DNA of 39,684 bases, from positions 1 to 39,684 of the forward strand of contig JAJYFA010000017.1 in NCBI GenBank assembly GCA_021790995.1, in the 5' to 3' direction. The position numbers and the translations under genes were made by a program. The stretch is from Acidobacteriota bacterium (GTDB lineage: Bacteria > Acidobacteriota > Terriglobia > Terriglobales > Acidobacteriaceae). Shown piece by piece: positions 1 to 7,355 of this stretch. Position 1 is the first letter of the stretch. Each line of letters starts with the position of its first letter. The notes beneath the pieces were generated by a model, which ran no database searches, was not told the DNA's origin, and was given only the letters and a program-made list of their open reading frames with translations.

Positions 1-2
1 GC

Positions 3-110
3 AAGGGCAGCTACCGCATGGAGATGGACCACTACGACTTCGTGCCGCAGCCAGTCGCCGAGAAGATTCTGGCCAACGCCAAGCGGCCGGTAGAGGAAGA
101 GGAAGAGTAG
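3..110 (+). CDS. C-terminal end of an unrecognised protein (partial)
   Basis: An open frame entering from the left edge encodes the last 35 residues of a protein and stops with TAG at 108-110. The visible part contains YRMEMDHYDFVPQP and ends in a run of five glutamates (VEEEEE). I do not recognise the family, and the fragment is too short to assign a function. The frame is supported by its good codon use and by the absence of a competing frame. The next gene on this strand starts about 290 nt downstream, with its own apparent promoter. Confidence 0.5.
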   Translation, partial: KGSYRMEMDHYDFVPQPVAEKILANAKRPVEEEEE

Positions 111-401
111 CTGCAACCGCAACGCATTGTTCAACCGTAGCGCCGGTTTCCTCACCGGCTGGAGCGCGGGCTACCCGGTCCGCGGTCTACGGGCCCGAGG
201 TCGCTGCTCGGGCACTCTATCCGATCAAACTCGCCAGGGATTTCACGAGTGCACGGCTCCTCAGGGCAGGATGGGGCTATCGGTTTCCCGCTTCTCCAAA
301 TGACTCTTGGCTCCGTGTATTCGCTGGCGCGCAAGCCACTGCTCAACACCGCGTGAAAGTGCTATCCTGTCGCGTCATCGCAAATACACCAGGAGGATTC
401 C
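111..401. other. Intergenic region upstream of the lipoprotein gene
   Basis: About 290 nt without a convincing gene. The 65-codon reading frame on the minus strand here has no family resemblance or ribosome-binding site. The right end carries an extended -10 element (360-368) and a strong Shine-Dalgarno sequence (391-396) for the lipoprotein gene. Nothing else was recognised. Confidence 0.5.
360..368 (+). promoter_or_regulatory. Extended -10 promoter element for the lipoprotein gene
   Basis: TGCTATCCT is a TGn extended -10 element (TATCCT, 363-368) lying 33 nt before the ATG at 402. The -35 position (340-345) is a poor match, which is usual for extended -10 promoters. Similar TGn-type elements precede infC, the NiCoT gene and the upxY gene. 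This is pattern recognition only. Confidence 0.45.
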
Positions 402-920
402 ATGAAAACTGCCATCATTGCCTTGTCTGCGGCGCTGTTGCTCGTTGCCGGCTGCCAAAACAAGTCTGCTGAGATTCAGATCCCGCCCAAGTGGCAGGGA
501 GCAGCCTATCACCTTTCTTTTGGCCCGGCGCCGGCCAAGGCGAACCCGTCTGGCCTGACGATTCCGCAGATCAAGTACGATGCCGATCCGGAACAGTTTG
601 AAAGCCGCGTTGACCTGGTCGTTCAATTCGATTCCGCGGCCGCCAAGGTCAAGGGCACGGTGATGAACCAGATGGCCATGGCCGCGGTGACGATTACCGG
701 CCCCAAGGGCGCGCTGCCGGACGATTACGTGGAAAGAGCCAGCACCGACCTCGGCAAGATGCTTGAGGCTTACAACGTTAACGGCAAAGTCAAGATCTCG
801 GTGGCGCTCACCCGTTCGTCGCTGGAGATGAACCCCAGCACGGACCAGATCGACGCCAAGCGTCTGTCCGACTGGACACCCATCGAACTCGACTTCAAGA
901 ATCCGCACCATAAGCGATAG
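402..920 (+). CDS. Small hypothetical lipoprotein
   Basis: A 172-residue protein with an N-terminal signal peptide ending in the lipobox LVAGC (Cys18), so it is probably exported, lipidated and anchored in a membrane facing the periplasm. The mature part is short, soluble and without transmembrane segments. I do not recognise a domain; it holds stretches such as DLVVQFDSAAAKVKGTV that suggest a small beta-rich fold. The start is well supported: AGGAGG at 391-396 sits 5 nt before the ATG. It is monocistronic, facing obgE across a hairpin-containing gap, and probably has its own extended -10 promoter. No function can be assigned. Confidence 0.8.
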   Translation: MKTAIIALSAALLLVAGCQNKSAEIQIPPKWQGAAYHLSFGPAPAKANPSGLTIPQIKYDADPEQFESRVDLVVQFDSAAAKVKGTVMNQMAMAAVTITGPKGALPDDYVERASTDLGKMLEAYNVNGKVKISVALTRSSLEMNPSTDQIDAKRLSDWTPIELDFKNPHHKR

Positions 921-950
921 AGGGTGCATCGGCCAAGCCAGACCTTCTTG

Positions 951-994
951 TAGACAGCAGACAGCAAACAGTAGACAGATGCAACTGTTTGCTG
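951..994. terminator. Hairpin made of heptad repeats between convergent genes
   Basis: Between the converging lipoprotein and obgE genes lie two arms, CAGCAAACAGT at 962-972 and ACTGTTTGCTG at 984-994, forming a perfect 11-bp stem with an 11-nt loop. A short T-run follows at 1011-1014, inside the end of obgE. The left side is itself a tandem of four 7-nt units (TAGACAG, CAGACAG, CAAACAG, TAGACAG; 951-978), and the right arm continues in similar units in inverse orientation. Its position suggests a bidirectional terminator; the repeat character suggests a dispersed intergenic repeat. Confidence 0.5.
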
Positions 995-1005
995 CTTGCT
1001 GTTCG

Positions 1006-2031
1006 CTAGCTTTTCTCTGGTTGCACGCGCCGCGCGAGCGCCCACTTCAGCTCGTCGATGCCTTCGCCGGTGACGGCCGAGACGGCGTGGAACTCCAGCT
1101 TGCGGCGCTTGGCATGCGCGGCGAGCTTCTTGAGCTTCACGGGATTGGCGGAGTCGATCTTGGTGGCGACCACGATCATGGGCTTTTGGGCCAGCGGAAA
1201 TTCGCTGCCGCCGGTGAAGTTCGCCAGCTCGTTGTTGATGACGCGGAAATCCTCGACGGGATCGGGACGGCCCGATGCGTCGGAGACATCGACCAGATGG
1301 GCCAGGACGCGCGTGCGCTCGATGTGGCGCAGAAACTGCGCGCCGAGTCCCGCGCCCAGGTGCGCGCCTTCGATCAGTCCCGGAACGTCGGCGACTACGA
1401 ATGACTGCTGCTCCGGTTCCTCGCCGACGGTGACCACGCCGAGATTGGGCTCAAGCGTTGTGAAGGGGTAGTCGGCAATCTTGGGCCGCGCCGCCGAGAT
1501 GCGCGAGATGAGCGTGGACTTGCCGGCGTTGGGGTAGCCAACGAGGCCCACGTCTGCCAGCAGTTTGAGTTCGAGGCGGTAGGCGCGCTCCTCGCCCGGC
1601 CGTCCCAGTTCGTGCTCGCGCGGAGCCTGATGCGTGCTGGTGGCGAAGTGCTGGTTGCCGCGTCCTCCGCGTCCGCCGCGGGCGACGACGATGCGCTCGT
1701 CCGGCTCTTTAAAGTCGTGGACCAGCTCGCCGGTCTCTGCGTCGTAGAGCGCGGTGCCGACGGGAACCTGCAGAACGATGGCGCGGCCGTCCTGGCCGGT
1801 GCAGTTCGAACCCATGCCGTGCTCGCCGCGCTGCGCCTTGTGCTCGGGGTTGTAGCGGAAGTGGATGAGCGTGTTGTGACGCTGGGTGGACTCCATGAAG
1901 ACGTCGCCGCCGCGGCCGCCGTCGCCGCCGGACGGGCCGCCGCGGGGGACAAACTTCTCCCGCCGGAATGCCATGCAGCCGTTGCCGCCGTCGCCGGCTT
2001 TGACGCGAATTTTGGCTTCGTCGATGAACAC
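1006..2031 (-). CDS. obgE: GTPase ObgE/CgtA, ribosome-assembly GTPase
   Basis: Essential GTPase of the Obg family that binds the 50S subunit and couples late ribosome assembly to nucleotide state and stress signalling. At 341 residues it has the glycine-rich Obg fold (about 1-158, with the GDGGxGGDV-type repeats) followed by the G domain. G1 is GYPNAGKST (165-173), the G2 threonines are at 191-192, G3 is DVPGL (215-219), G4 is TKID (290-293, where NKxD is usual) and G5 is SAVTG (318-322). It lacks the C-terminal OCT or acidic extension found in some Obg proteins. The start MFIDEAKI is the family's typical N-terminus. It is transcribed divergently from infC. Confidence 0.97.
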   Translation of the reverse strand: MFIDEAKIRVKAGDGGNGCMAFRREKFVPRGGPSGGDGGRGGDVFMESTQRHNTLIHFRYNPEHKAQRGEHGMGSNCTGQDGRAIVLQVPVGTALYDAETGELVHDFKEPDERIVVARGGRGGRGNQHFATSTHQAPREHELGRPGEERAYRLELKLLADVGLVGYPNAGKSTLISRISAARPKIADYPFTTLEPNLGVVTVGEEPEQQSFVVADVPGLIEGAHLGAGLGAQFLRHIERTRVLAHLVDVSDASGRPDPVEDFRVINNELANFTGGSEFPLAQKPMIVVATKIDSANPVKLKKLAAHAKRRKLEFHAVSAVTGEGIDELKWALARRVQPEKS

Positions 2032-2209
2032 AGTGGTCAGGGTTCAGGCGCCAGGGGTCAACGCTCTTTCGCGCGGGTGCTCTAGCGCCTGTATATTCAG
2101 TGTATCGAATCGGTTCCGGGTGGGCGTGGGGGCGAAGCCGGGCTTAGGCCAACGAGGGTGAAAACTGCACCGGGAGGCGGCTCCGGAGCAAAATCGAACC
2201 CTAACTCCT

Positions 2210-2240
2210 TTGTTCACTCGCGCCAAGCCAATGCTATACT
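2210..2240 (+). promoter_or_regulatory. Candidate infC promoter
   Basis: TATACT at 2235-2240 is preceded by TGC, giving an extended -10 element (TGCTATACT, 2232-2240). A weak -35 candidate, TTGTTC, lies at 2210-2215 with a long 19-bp spacing; TTCACT at 2213-2218 would give 16 bp. The element lies about 75 nt before the proposed AUC start of infC. This argues against the much longer reading frame that opens with GTG at 2158, upstream of the promoter. Confidence 0.45.
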
Positions 2241-2302
2241 CAACTTGCACTTGCGCCGTTCCGGACCATGGGCGCCCTGCCCGGCCTGTGCGGCGCAGGC
2301 AC

Positions 2303-2316
2303 GGAGGAGTACCATC
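2303..2316 (+). promoter_or_regulatory. Shine-Dalgarno sequence and AUC start of infC
   Basis: GGAGG at 2303-2307 is followed by 6 nt and the codon ATC at 2314-2316, in frame with the conserved IF3 sequence. No ATG, and no GTG after 2158, lies in this frame upstream of the conserved domain. The family is known for non-canonical AUU/AUC/AUA starts that allow IF3 to repress its own translation, so this site probably decides both the start and the regulation. Confidence 0.7.
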
Positions 2317-2892
2317 GCATTCGATAAACGTTCGACCAAGTCTTTTATTCGAATCAACGACCGGATCCGCGCGCGCGAAGTCCGCGTGATCGACGAAGCC
2401 GGTGAACAATTAGGAATCTTCCCGCCCTACGAAGCGATCCGCATGGCCCGCGAGCGCGGCCTCGATCTGGTAGAGGTTTCGCCCAACGCCGTCCCGCCCG
2501 TGTGCCGCATTCAGGATTACGGCCGCTTCCTCTACGAGAAGGAAAAGAGCGAGCGGGCCGCGCGCAAGCGCCAGAAGGTGTTCACCATCAAGGAAGTCAA
2601 GTTCTCAGTGACGGTGGATGAGCACGACTACCAGACCAAGAAGAATCAGGTGGTTCGCTTCCTCGACGAGGGAGACAAGGTGAAGGCGAGCCTGCGCTTC
2701 CGTGGCCGCCAGATGTCGCACCGCGAGCTGGGTTACAACATCATCAACCGGCTCATCATGGATATTGGCGACTCCGGCGTCGTGGAGTTCATGCCGCGCA
2801 TGGAAGGCACGATTCTTCATGCCATTCTGGCTCCCGGCAAAAAGGAAGCGCCGAAGCCGAAGCCGGCTCAGACGGTGCAGGCACAGGCGTAG
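2314..2892 (+). CDS. infC: Translation initiation factor IF-3
   Basis: IF-3 binds the 30S subunit, keeps it apart from 50S and proofreads initiator tRNA and start-codon selection. The 192-residue product has the N-terminal domain (about 12-80, INDRIRAREVRVIDEAGEQL), a linker, and the C-terminal domain (about 90-175, with KEVKFSVTVDEHDY and FRGRQMSHRELG). A Lys/Pro/Ala/Gln-rich tail follows. I start it at the ATC at 2314, because a GGAGG site is correctly spaced and no in-frame ATG exists; the GTG at 2158 lies before the promoter. Unlike the common infC-rpmI-rplT order, no L35 or L20 gene follows. Two hairpins lie just downstream. Confidence 0.95.
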   Translation: MAFDKRSTKSFIRINDRIRAREVRVIDEAGEQLGIFPPYEAIRMARERGLDLVEVSPNAVPPVCRIQDYGRFLYEKEKSERAARKRQKVFTIKEVKFSVTVDEHDYQTKKNQVVRFLDEGDKVKASLRFRGRQMSHRELGYNIINRLIMDIGDSGVVEFMPRMEGTILHAILAPGKKEAPKPKPAQTVQAQA

Positions 2893-2920
2893 CGGTTCCC
2901 TGCCAGAGCTGGATTCCATG

Positions 2921-2955
2921 GTTTGCGGGCGTATCGCAAACGGGCTGTGGCCCGT
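2921..2955 (+). terminator. Tandem hairpins after infC
   Basis: GTTTGCG (2921-2927) pairs with CGCAAAC (2935-2941) around a 7-nt loop. Immediately after, ACGGGC (2940-2945) pairs with GCCCGT (2950-2955) around TGTG. The two stems share two bases, so they could also be alternatives. No U-run follows, so classic intrinsic termination is uncertain; the position 29 nt after the infC stop suggests 3'-end formation or mRNA protection. Confidence 0.4.
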
Positions 2956-3126
2956 CCCATATATTTACCGAGTAGTAACTAGAGAGTGGATGACCAGCAA
3001 TCGGGAAGCTGCGAACAGCAACCGTAGCACCCTCGTCTGCGCTCCCTGATGGCAGCGGCTTTTGCGCTGGACGCGGGGAGTTGCGAAGAAGAGACTGCGC
3101 GCCGCGCTTGCAGGGCCGGTCATTGT

Positions 3127-3156
3127 TTGATAGCACGATTTTCAGAATGGTAATAT
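3127..3156 (+). promoter_or_regulatory. Candidate promoter of the nickel/cobalt permease gene
   Basis: TTGATA (3127-3132, 5 of 6 to the -35 consensus) and TAATAT (3151-3156) are separated by 18 bp. TG at 3148-3149 makes the latter an extended -10. Transcription would begin near 3163, about 57 nt before the GTG start. No nickel- or cobalt-responsive operator or riboswitch was recognised in this short leader. Confidence 0.5.
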
Positions 3157-3219
3157 TGGTTCATTCCTCATCTTGTCCAATCCGGCACGAAGGCTGACCG
3201 GGAGCGCAAGGATTCCCGG

Positions 3220-4275
3220 GTGGCGGCCGTTTTGTGGCGGCTGTGCGACGATGCTCCTGCCAATCTGCGCAGCAAAGTTGTTGGTATCTACAGCATTCTC
3301 TTTGTATTCAACGCGGCGGCCTGGCTGTGGGCGATTGTGGCGTTTCGCCATTTTCCGCTGCTGCTCGGGACGGCGCTGCTCGCTTACAGTTTCGGTTTGC
3401 GTCACGCCGTTGACGCCGATCACATCGCCGCCATCGACAACGTGACGCGCAAGCTGATGCAGGAGGGCAAGCGCCCGGTTAGTGTCGGTTTCCTGTTTTC
3501 GCTTGGTCACTCGACGGTGGTGGTCGTGGGTTCAGCGGCCATTGCCGCGACCGCTCTTGCGCTGCAGCATCGCATGGACGGGGCGCGCGCCGTGGGCGGC
3601 GTGGTGGGCACGCTGGTTTCGGCGCTGTTTCTGTTCGGGATCGCCGCCGTCAACCTGGCGGTGATGGTCTCGATCTATCGCGCGTTTGAGCGCGTGCGCA
3701 ACGGTGCGCCGTATGTCGACGAGGACTTCGACATGCTGCTGGCGAGCCGCGGTTTTCTGGCGCGGCTATTCCGGCCCATGTTCGCGATGATCCGGCGCAG
3801 TTGGCACATGTATCCGCTGGGCGTGCTCTTCGGGCTAGGCTTCGACACGGCGACCGAGATCGGGCTTTTGGGCATTTCTGCGGCTGAGGCATCGAAGGGA
3901 CTGCCGCTTGTGTCGATCATGGTGTTTCCGGCGCTGTTCGCCGCGGGCATGTCGCTGATCGACACCACGGACAACATTCTCATGCTGGGAGCTTATGGCT
4001 GGGCCTTCGTCAAGCCGGTACGCAAGCTCTACTACAACCTGACGATCACGTTTGTCTCAGTGGTGGTGGCGCTGGTGGTGGGCGGCATTGAGGCGCTGGG
4101 GTTGCTGGCCGGGAAGTTTCACTTAAGCGGCGTCTTCTGGGACGCGGTGCTGAAGCTGAATGGCAACTTCGGTGTTCTGGGCTACTGCATCGTCGGGATC
4201 TTTGCGCTGAGCTGGATTCTCTCGATCGTCATCTACAAATGGCGGCGGTTTGACGAGATGGAATTTGGCGATTGA
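3220..4275 (+). CDS. NiCoT-family nickel/cobalt transporter (HoxN/NixA type)
   Basis: Integral inner-membrane permease importing Ni2+ and/or Co2+. The signature HX4DH motif is present as HAVDADH (residues 62-68) in an early membrane segment. The other family hallmarks follow: LGFDTATEIGLL, and FAAGMSLIDTTDN near the middle. The 351-residue length and seven to eight hydrophobic segments match the family. I use the GTG at 3220, preceded by AAGGA about 7 nt upstream. Metal preference cannot be read from the sequence. The neighbours do not suggest a urease or hydrogenase partner, so the imported metal may serve enzymes encoded elsewhere. Confidence 0.93.
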   Translation: MAAVLWRLCDDAPANLRSKVVGIYSILFVFNAAAWLWAIVAFRHFPLLLGTALLAYSFGLRHAVDADHIAAIDNVTRKLMQEGKRPVSVGFLFSLGHSTVVVVGSAAIAATALALQHRMDGARAVGGVVGTLVSALFLFGIAAVNLAVMVSIYRAFERVRNGAPYVDEDFDMLLASRGFLARLFRPMFAMIRRSWHMYPLGVLFGLGFDTATEIGLLGISAAEASKGLPLVSIMVFPALFAAGMSLIDTTDNILMLGAYGWAFVKPVRKLYYNLTITFVSVVVALVVGGIEALGLLAGKFHLSGVFWDAVLKLNGNFGVLGYCIVGIFALSWILSIVIYKWRRFDEMEFGD

Positions 4276-4364
4276 ACGGGCGAACAGCGACGGCGGACCT
4301 CCATCGCAGCCAGTGCGGTGAATCCCAAGCTCGGAAAAGACAACCGCGGATACTTCGACTTCGA

Positions 4365-4384
4365 CCGCCCGCCATAGCGGGCGG
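4365..4384. terminator. Perfect 8-bp hairpin between convergent genes
   Basis: CCGCCCGC (4365-4372), loop CATA, GCGGGCGG (4377-4384). It lies between the end of the NiCoT gene and the end of the CDGSH gene on the opposite strand, where a bidirectional terminator is expected. The sequence directly after it (CTTCGCTCAGAATGAC, 4386-4401) looks like a dispersed intergenic repeat common in related genomes. That is recollection, not a search. Confidence 0.45.
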
Positions 4385-4433
4385 CCTTCGCTCAGAATGA
4401 CTATGCAGTTGTGATGCGGGCCTGATGGTGGCC

Positions 4434-4673
4434 TTACAGGTTCTTGTGGGTTCCGTCGCACAAAGGTGCGTTGGCTGTGTGCTTGCATCCGCAGAGATAG
4501 ACGGTCTTTGATTCCGTAGGCTCGTATTTCGTGGGCGTGAATTCGGTTCCCTTGTGGCTTCCGTCGCAGAAGGGCTGGTTGGCGCTGCGTCCGCAGGCGC
4601 ACCAGTAGTACGCTTTGCCTGCTTCGACGGCAACGGGATAAGGACTCTTCTGGGCAACAAATGGCTCTGACAT
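4434..4673 (-). CDS. CDGSH-type iron-sulfur protein with two motifs
   Basis: A 79-residue protein with two complete CDGSH motifs. The first has C25, C27, C36 and H40 (WCACGRSANQPFCDGSH); the second has C61, C63, C72 and H76 (CGCKHTANAPLCDGTH). Each 3Cys-1His set binds a redox-active 2Fe-2S cluster, so this is a tandem one-chain version of the mitoNEET fold, as known for bacterial dual-CDGSH proteins. Role: electron transfer or Fe-S/redox sensing; the exact partner is unknown. I start at ATG 4671-4673, which follows AAGGAG with 8-nt spacing; a 26-residue upstream extension of the frame lacks any support. It lies 80 nt downstream of the LacI-type gene on the same strand. Confidence 0.9.
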   Translation of the reverse strand: MSEPFVAQKSPYPVAVEAGKAYYWCACGRSANQPFCDGSHKGTEFTPTKYEPTESKTVYLCGCKHTANAPLCDGTHKNL

Positions 4674-4753
4674 GATGGAGACTCCTTGAGTGGGAAGATG
4701 AGATGTTCCTGAACTGGAATATACCTGATCGAGGGCCAGGCGCCTCAAAGCGG

Positions 4754-5779
4754 CTACGATTGCCCGGCGCGCAGGCTCGACGCGCGGACGACGAGGTGAG
4801 GCGCCACCAGCGCCTTCTTGAGAGGGACTGGCGTTTTGCTCTCGGCCAGCTTCATCGCTTGCGTGGCGGCGATCTTGCCGATCATCTTGCTGTTCTGGTC
4901 GACCGACGTGAGCGGCACGCGGAGAAAATCGGAATAGGAAAGGTTGCCGCAGCCCACCACGGCGATATCCTCGGGAACACGCAGGCCGGCATCGAAGATG
5001 GCGCGCATGGCGCCGAGCGCGATCGGATCGTTAAAGCAGAAGATGCCGTCGGGGCGCGTCTTGTTGGCCAGCAGTTTGACGGCGGCGGCGTAGCCGGCCT
5101 TGTCGCCCGTGTGATCGCCCGAGGGACCGATGGAGATTATATGGCCGGCCAGCGCCGCCAACCGGCGCGAGGCTAAGGCCTGTTTGTATCCGTCGAGACG
5201 CCCGAGGGCCGTGCTGACCTCCGGGCCGCGGATGTGCGCGATGCGCCGGCAGCCCTGTTCGGCGAGGTGCGTGGTGGCCAGCTCTCCGACTGCCTGATCG
5301 TCCACGCCCACGAAGTTCGATTCGAAGTCGCGAAACTGCCGGTCAAGCAGAATGCAGGGGATCTTGTGCTCTTCGATTTGCCGGAGGCTTTCCGCGGTCA
5401 ATTGAGAGGAAGCGATCAGCAGCGCGTCCACGCGCCGTGCCGTCAGTTGAGCAATCTCCTGCTGCTCCAGAGCAGGATCTTCGTCCGACGAGGAGATGAA
5501 CAGGCTGTAGCCCTTCTTGCGCACTTCGAGAGAGATGGCTTTGGCGATTTGCGCGAAGAAGGGATGAAGCAGGTCGGGCACTACGAGACCGATGGTCCAG
5601 GTGCGGCCGGTGATGAGCGAGCGTGCGGCGAAGTTGGGCTGGTAGTTCAGCTCTTTCATGCGCTTGAGCACGCGATTGCGGGTCGCTTCGCCGATGTCAG
5701 GATGATTGCGCAGAACCTTGGAGATGGTCACCACCGAGAGACCCAGATCCTGTGCGATGTCTTTCAGCCGCGCAACCAT
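4754..5779 (-). CDS. LacI-family transcriptional regulator
   Basis: A 341-residue sugar-responsive repressor. The N-terminal helix-turn-helix and hinge region (LKDIAQDLGLSVVTISKVL, about 5-23, then NHPDIGEATR) is followed by a periplasmic-binding-protein-like effector domain (about 60-335). That domain includes WTIGLVVPDLLHPFFAQI and the conserved IAVVGCGNLSYSDFLRVPLTSV. I start at ATG 5777-5779, with GGAGG about 10 nt upstream; a longer frame adds 44 residues without family resemblance. It is divergent from the CE15-GH106 pair, which it most likely controls in response to a sugar released from the substrate. The effector is unknown. Confidence 0.93.
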   Translation of the reverse strand: MVARLKDIAQDLGLSVVTISKVLRNHPDIGEATRNRVLKRMKELNYQPNFAARSLITGRTWTIGLVVPDLLHPFFAQIAKAISLEVRKKGYSLFISSSDEDPALEQQEIAQLTARRVDALLIASSQLTAESLRQIEEHKIPCILLDRQFRDFESNFVGVDDQAVGELATTHLAEQGCRRIAHIRGPEVSTALGRLDGYKQALASRRLAALAGHIISIGPSGDHTGDKAGYAAAVKLLANKTRPDGIFCFNDPIALGAMRAIFDAGLRVPEDIAVVGCGNLSYSDFLRVPLTSVDQNSKMIGKIAATQAMKLAESKTPVPLKKALVAPHLVVRASSLRAGQS

Positions 5780-5964
5780 CCGTCGAACGCCTCCGCGCAT
5801 TCTTTCGTATAACCAAGAAACACCGAACGCTTCAGTGTACACGGTGGAGGACCGCGTGGAATCCGGCGCTTGACAGCGGCGATGGGGGGCTTCTACCGTT
5901 TCATGCTGCAATTTAGTTCATAAGCAAATGGCTGCATGCATCCGCGGTCACAGGAGGCAATTCC
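5780..5964. promoter_or_regulatory. Divergent control region between LacI gene and CE15 gene
   Basis: The 185 nt between the two divergent starts should hold both promoters and the LacI-family operator. Two short perfect palindromes are visible: GTGTACAC (5835-5842) and TGCATGCA (5933-5940). The typical LacI-family operator has a central CG, which neither has, so neither is assigned. The SD AGGAGG for the CE15 gene is at 5952-5957. Confidence 0.35.
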
Positions 5965-7353
5965 ATGCAAGTGAAGAGAATTCTGATCGTTAGCGGGCTG
6001 TTTGCGGCTCTTGGTTTTCAGGCCCAGACGCCGGCTACGCTCCATGCGCAAGCGCAGACGGCGCCGCCCACGCCGGCAGCGCCTGTAACCCCCGGTACGC
6101 ATGGCGCGCAGCGAACTCCGCAGCCGCCACCGGCTGTGGTGGCCGGGATTCCAGTGAACTACGACGAGGCGAAGGTGGGCACCTATACGCTGCCCGATCC
6201 GCTGGTGCTGGCAAACGGCAAGCGGGTGAAAGATGCGAAGACGTGGTGGACAAAGCGGCGGCCGGAGATCGAAGAGATCTTTGAAACGCAGCAGTTCGGG
6301 CGCGATCCGGGCCGGCCCGCGGAGGAGAGCTTCGACGTGACCGACAAGGGCACGCCGGCGCTGGGCGGCAAGGCGATCCGCAAGCAGGTGACGATTTCGT
6401 TCTCGAAAGATCCGGCGTGGCCGAGGATTCACCTGCTGATTTATCTGCCGGCCGCGGCGAAGAAGCCTGTTCCGATGTTTTTCACCATCAACTTTGGGGC
6501 GATCCAGAACGCTGTGGACGATCCTGGCATCACGCCCATCGAGGTGTGGAATCCGCGGACTGGCGAGAAGATGATGCCGCCGCCGGGGCGCGGATTTGGG
6601 CGCATCAATGTGGAACCGCTGCTCGATGCGGGGTTTGGCGTTGCAACGTATTACTACGGCGATGTGGATCCGGATTTTCTCAAGGGATTCCCGAACGGGA
6701 TTCGCGCGAAATACCTGAAGCCGGGACAGATCGAGCGCGCTCCCGGCGACTGGGGCGCGATTGCTGCGTGGGCGTGGGGCATGAGTCGCGTGGAGGATTA
6801 CTTCGAGACTGACAAGGCGATCGACGCGAAACGCGTGGCGATTCACGGCGTGTCGCGGTTGGGCAAGACCGTAATGTGGGCTGGCGCGCACGATCGGCGC
6901 TTCGCTCTGGTGATTGCCAGTTGCTCAGGCGAGGGCGGCGCGGCGCTGAGCCATCGCGACTACGGCGAAACGATTGCGCACCTGACCGCGCCCACACGCT
7001 ATCCCTACCAGTTCGCGGCGAATTATGCGAAGTGGGCGGGCTTTCCCGACAAGGCGCCGATGGATGCGCACATGCTGGTGGCGCTGATTGCGCCGCGGCC
7101 GCTGCTGCTGCAGACGGGCGACAAGGATTACTGGTCCGATCCCAAGGGCGAGTTCCTGGCCGAGGTGGCGGCAGCTCCGGTGTACAAACTGCTCGGCAAA
7201 GATCCGCTCGATACGGACGCGTGGCCCGCGGCCAAGACGCCGATTCTGCACGATATTGGCTATTACATGCACGACGGCGGGCATGGGATGGTGCCAACGG
7301 ACTGGGACATCTATATCGAGTTTATGAAGATGCACCTGCATCCGGAGCAGTAG
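5965..7353 (+). CDS. Secreted CE15 glucuronoyl esterase
   Basis: A 462-residue secreted alpha/beta-hydrolase of carbohydrate esterase family 15. The family cleaves ester bonds between 4-O-methyl-glucuronic acid on xylan and lignin alcohols, or methyl esters. A signal peptide (about 1-30) is followed by a Pro/Ala/Thr-rich linker (about 31-58). The nucleophile motif is GVSRLGK (295-301, Ser297, with the family's Arg298), and HDGGHGM supplies the likely catalytic His440. The catalytic acid was not assigned. Start: ATG 5965 after AGGAGG. The GH106 gene follows after 2 nt, implying translational coupling. Some databases would call this an acetylxylan esterase, but the SRxGK context favours CE15. 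Confidence 0.85.
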   Translation: MQVKRILIVSGLFAALGFQAQTPATLHAQAQTAPPTPAAPVTPGTHGAQRTPQPPPAVVAGIPVNYDEAKVGTYTLPDPLVLANGKRVKDAKTWWTKRRPEIEEIFETQQFGRDPGRPAEESFDVTDKGTPALGGKAIRKQVTISFSKDPAWPRIHLLIYLPAAAKKPVPMFFTINFGAIQNAVDDPGITPIEVWNPRTGEKMMPPPGRGFGRINVEPLLDAGFGVATYYYGDVDPDFLKGFPNGIRAKYLKPGQIERAPGDWGAIAAWAWGMSRVEDYFETDKAIDAKRVAIHGVSRLGKTVMWAGAHDRRFALVIASCSGEGGAALSHRDYGETIAHLTAPTRYPYQFAANYAKWAGFPDKAPMDAHMLVALIAPRPLLLQTGDKDYWSDPKGEFLAEVAAAPVYKLLGKDPLDTDAWPAAKTPILHDIGYYMHDGGHGMVPTDWDIYIEFMKMHLHPEQ

Positions 7354-7355
7354 CG

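Larger units (their letters stand above)
2893..3219. other. Intergenic region between infC and the NiCoT gene
   Basis: 327 nt without a recognisable gene. It contains two tandem hairpins right after infC (2921-2955) and a plausible promoter for the nickel/cobalt permease (3127-3156). Reading frames crossing the region on either strand show no family resemblance. Confidence 0.6.

Noticed and set aside
2158-2313. GTG-initiated N-terminal extension of IF3
   Set aside because: It would begin upstream of the probable promoter and adds 52 residues unlike any IF3 N-terminus.
5933-5940. TGCATGCA palindrome as the LacI-family operator
   Set aside because: Too short and lacking the central CG of the family's operators; left only as a note in the control region.
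6876-7355. N-terminal extension of the GH106 reading frame into the CE15 gene
   Set aside because: It is out of frame with the well-supported CE15 gene, and a signal peptide begins exactly at the ATG at 7356.
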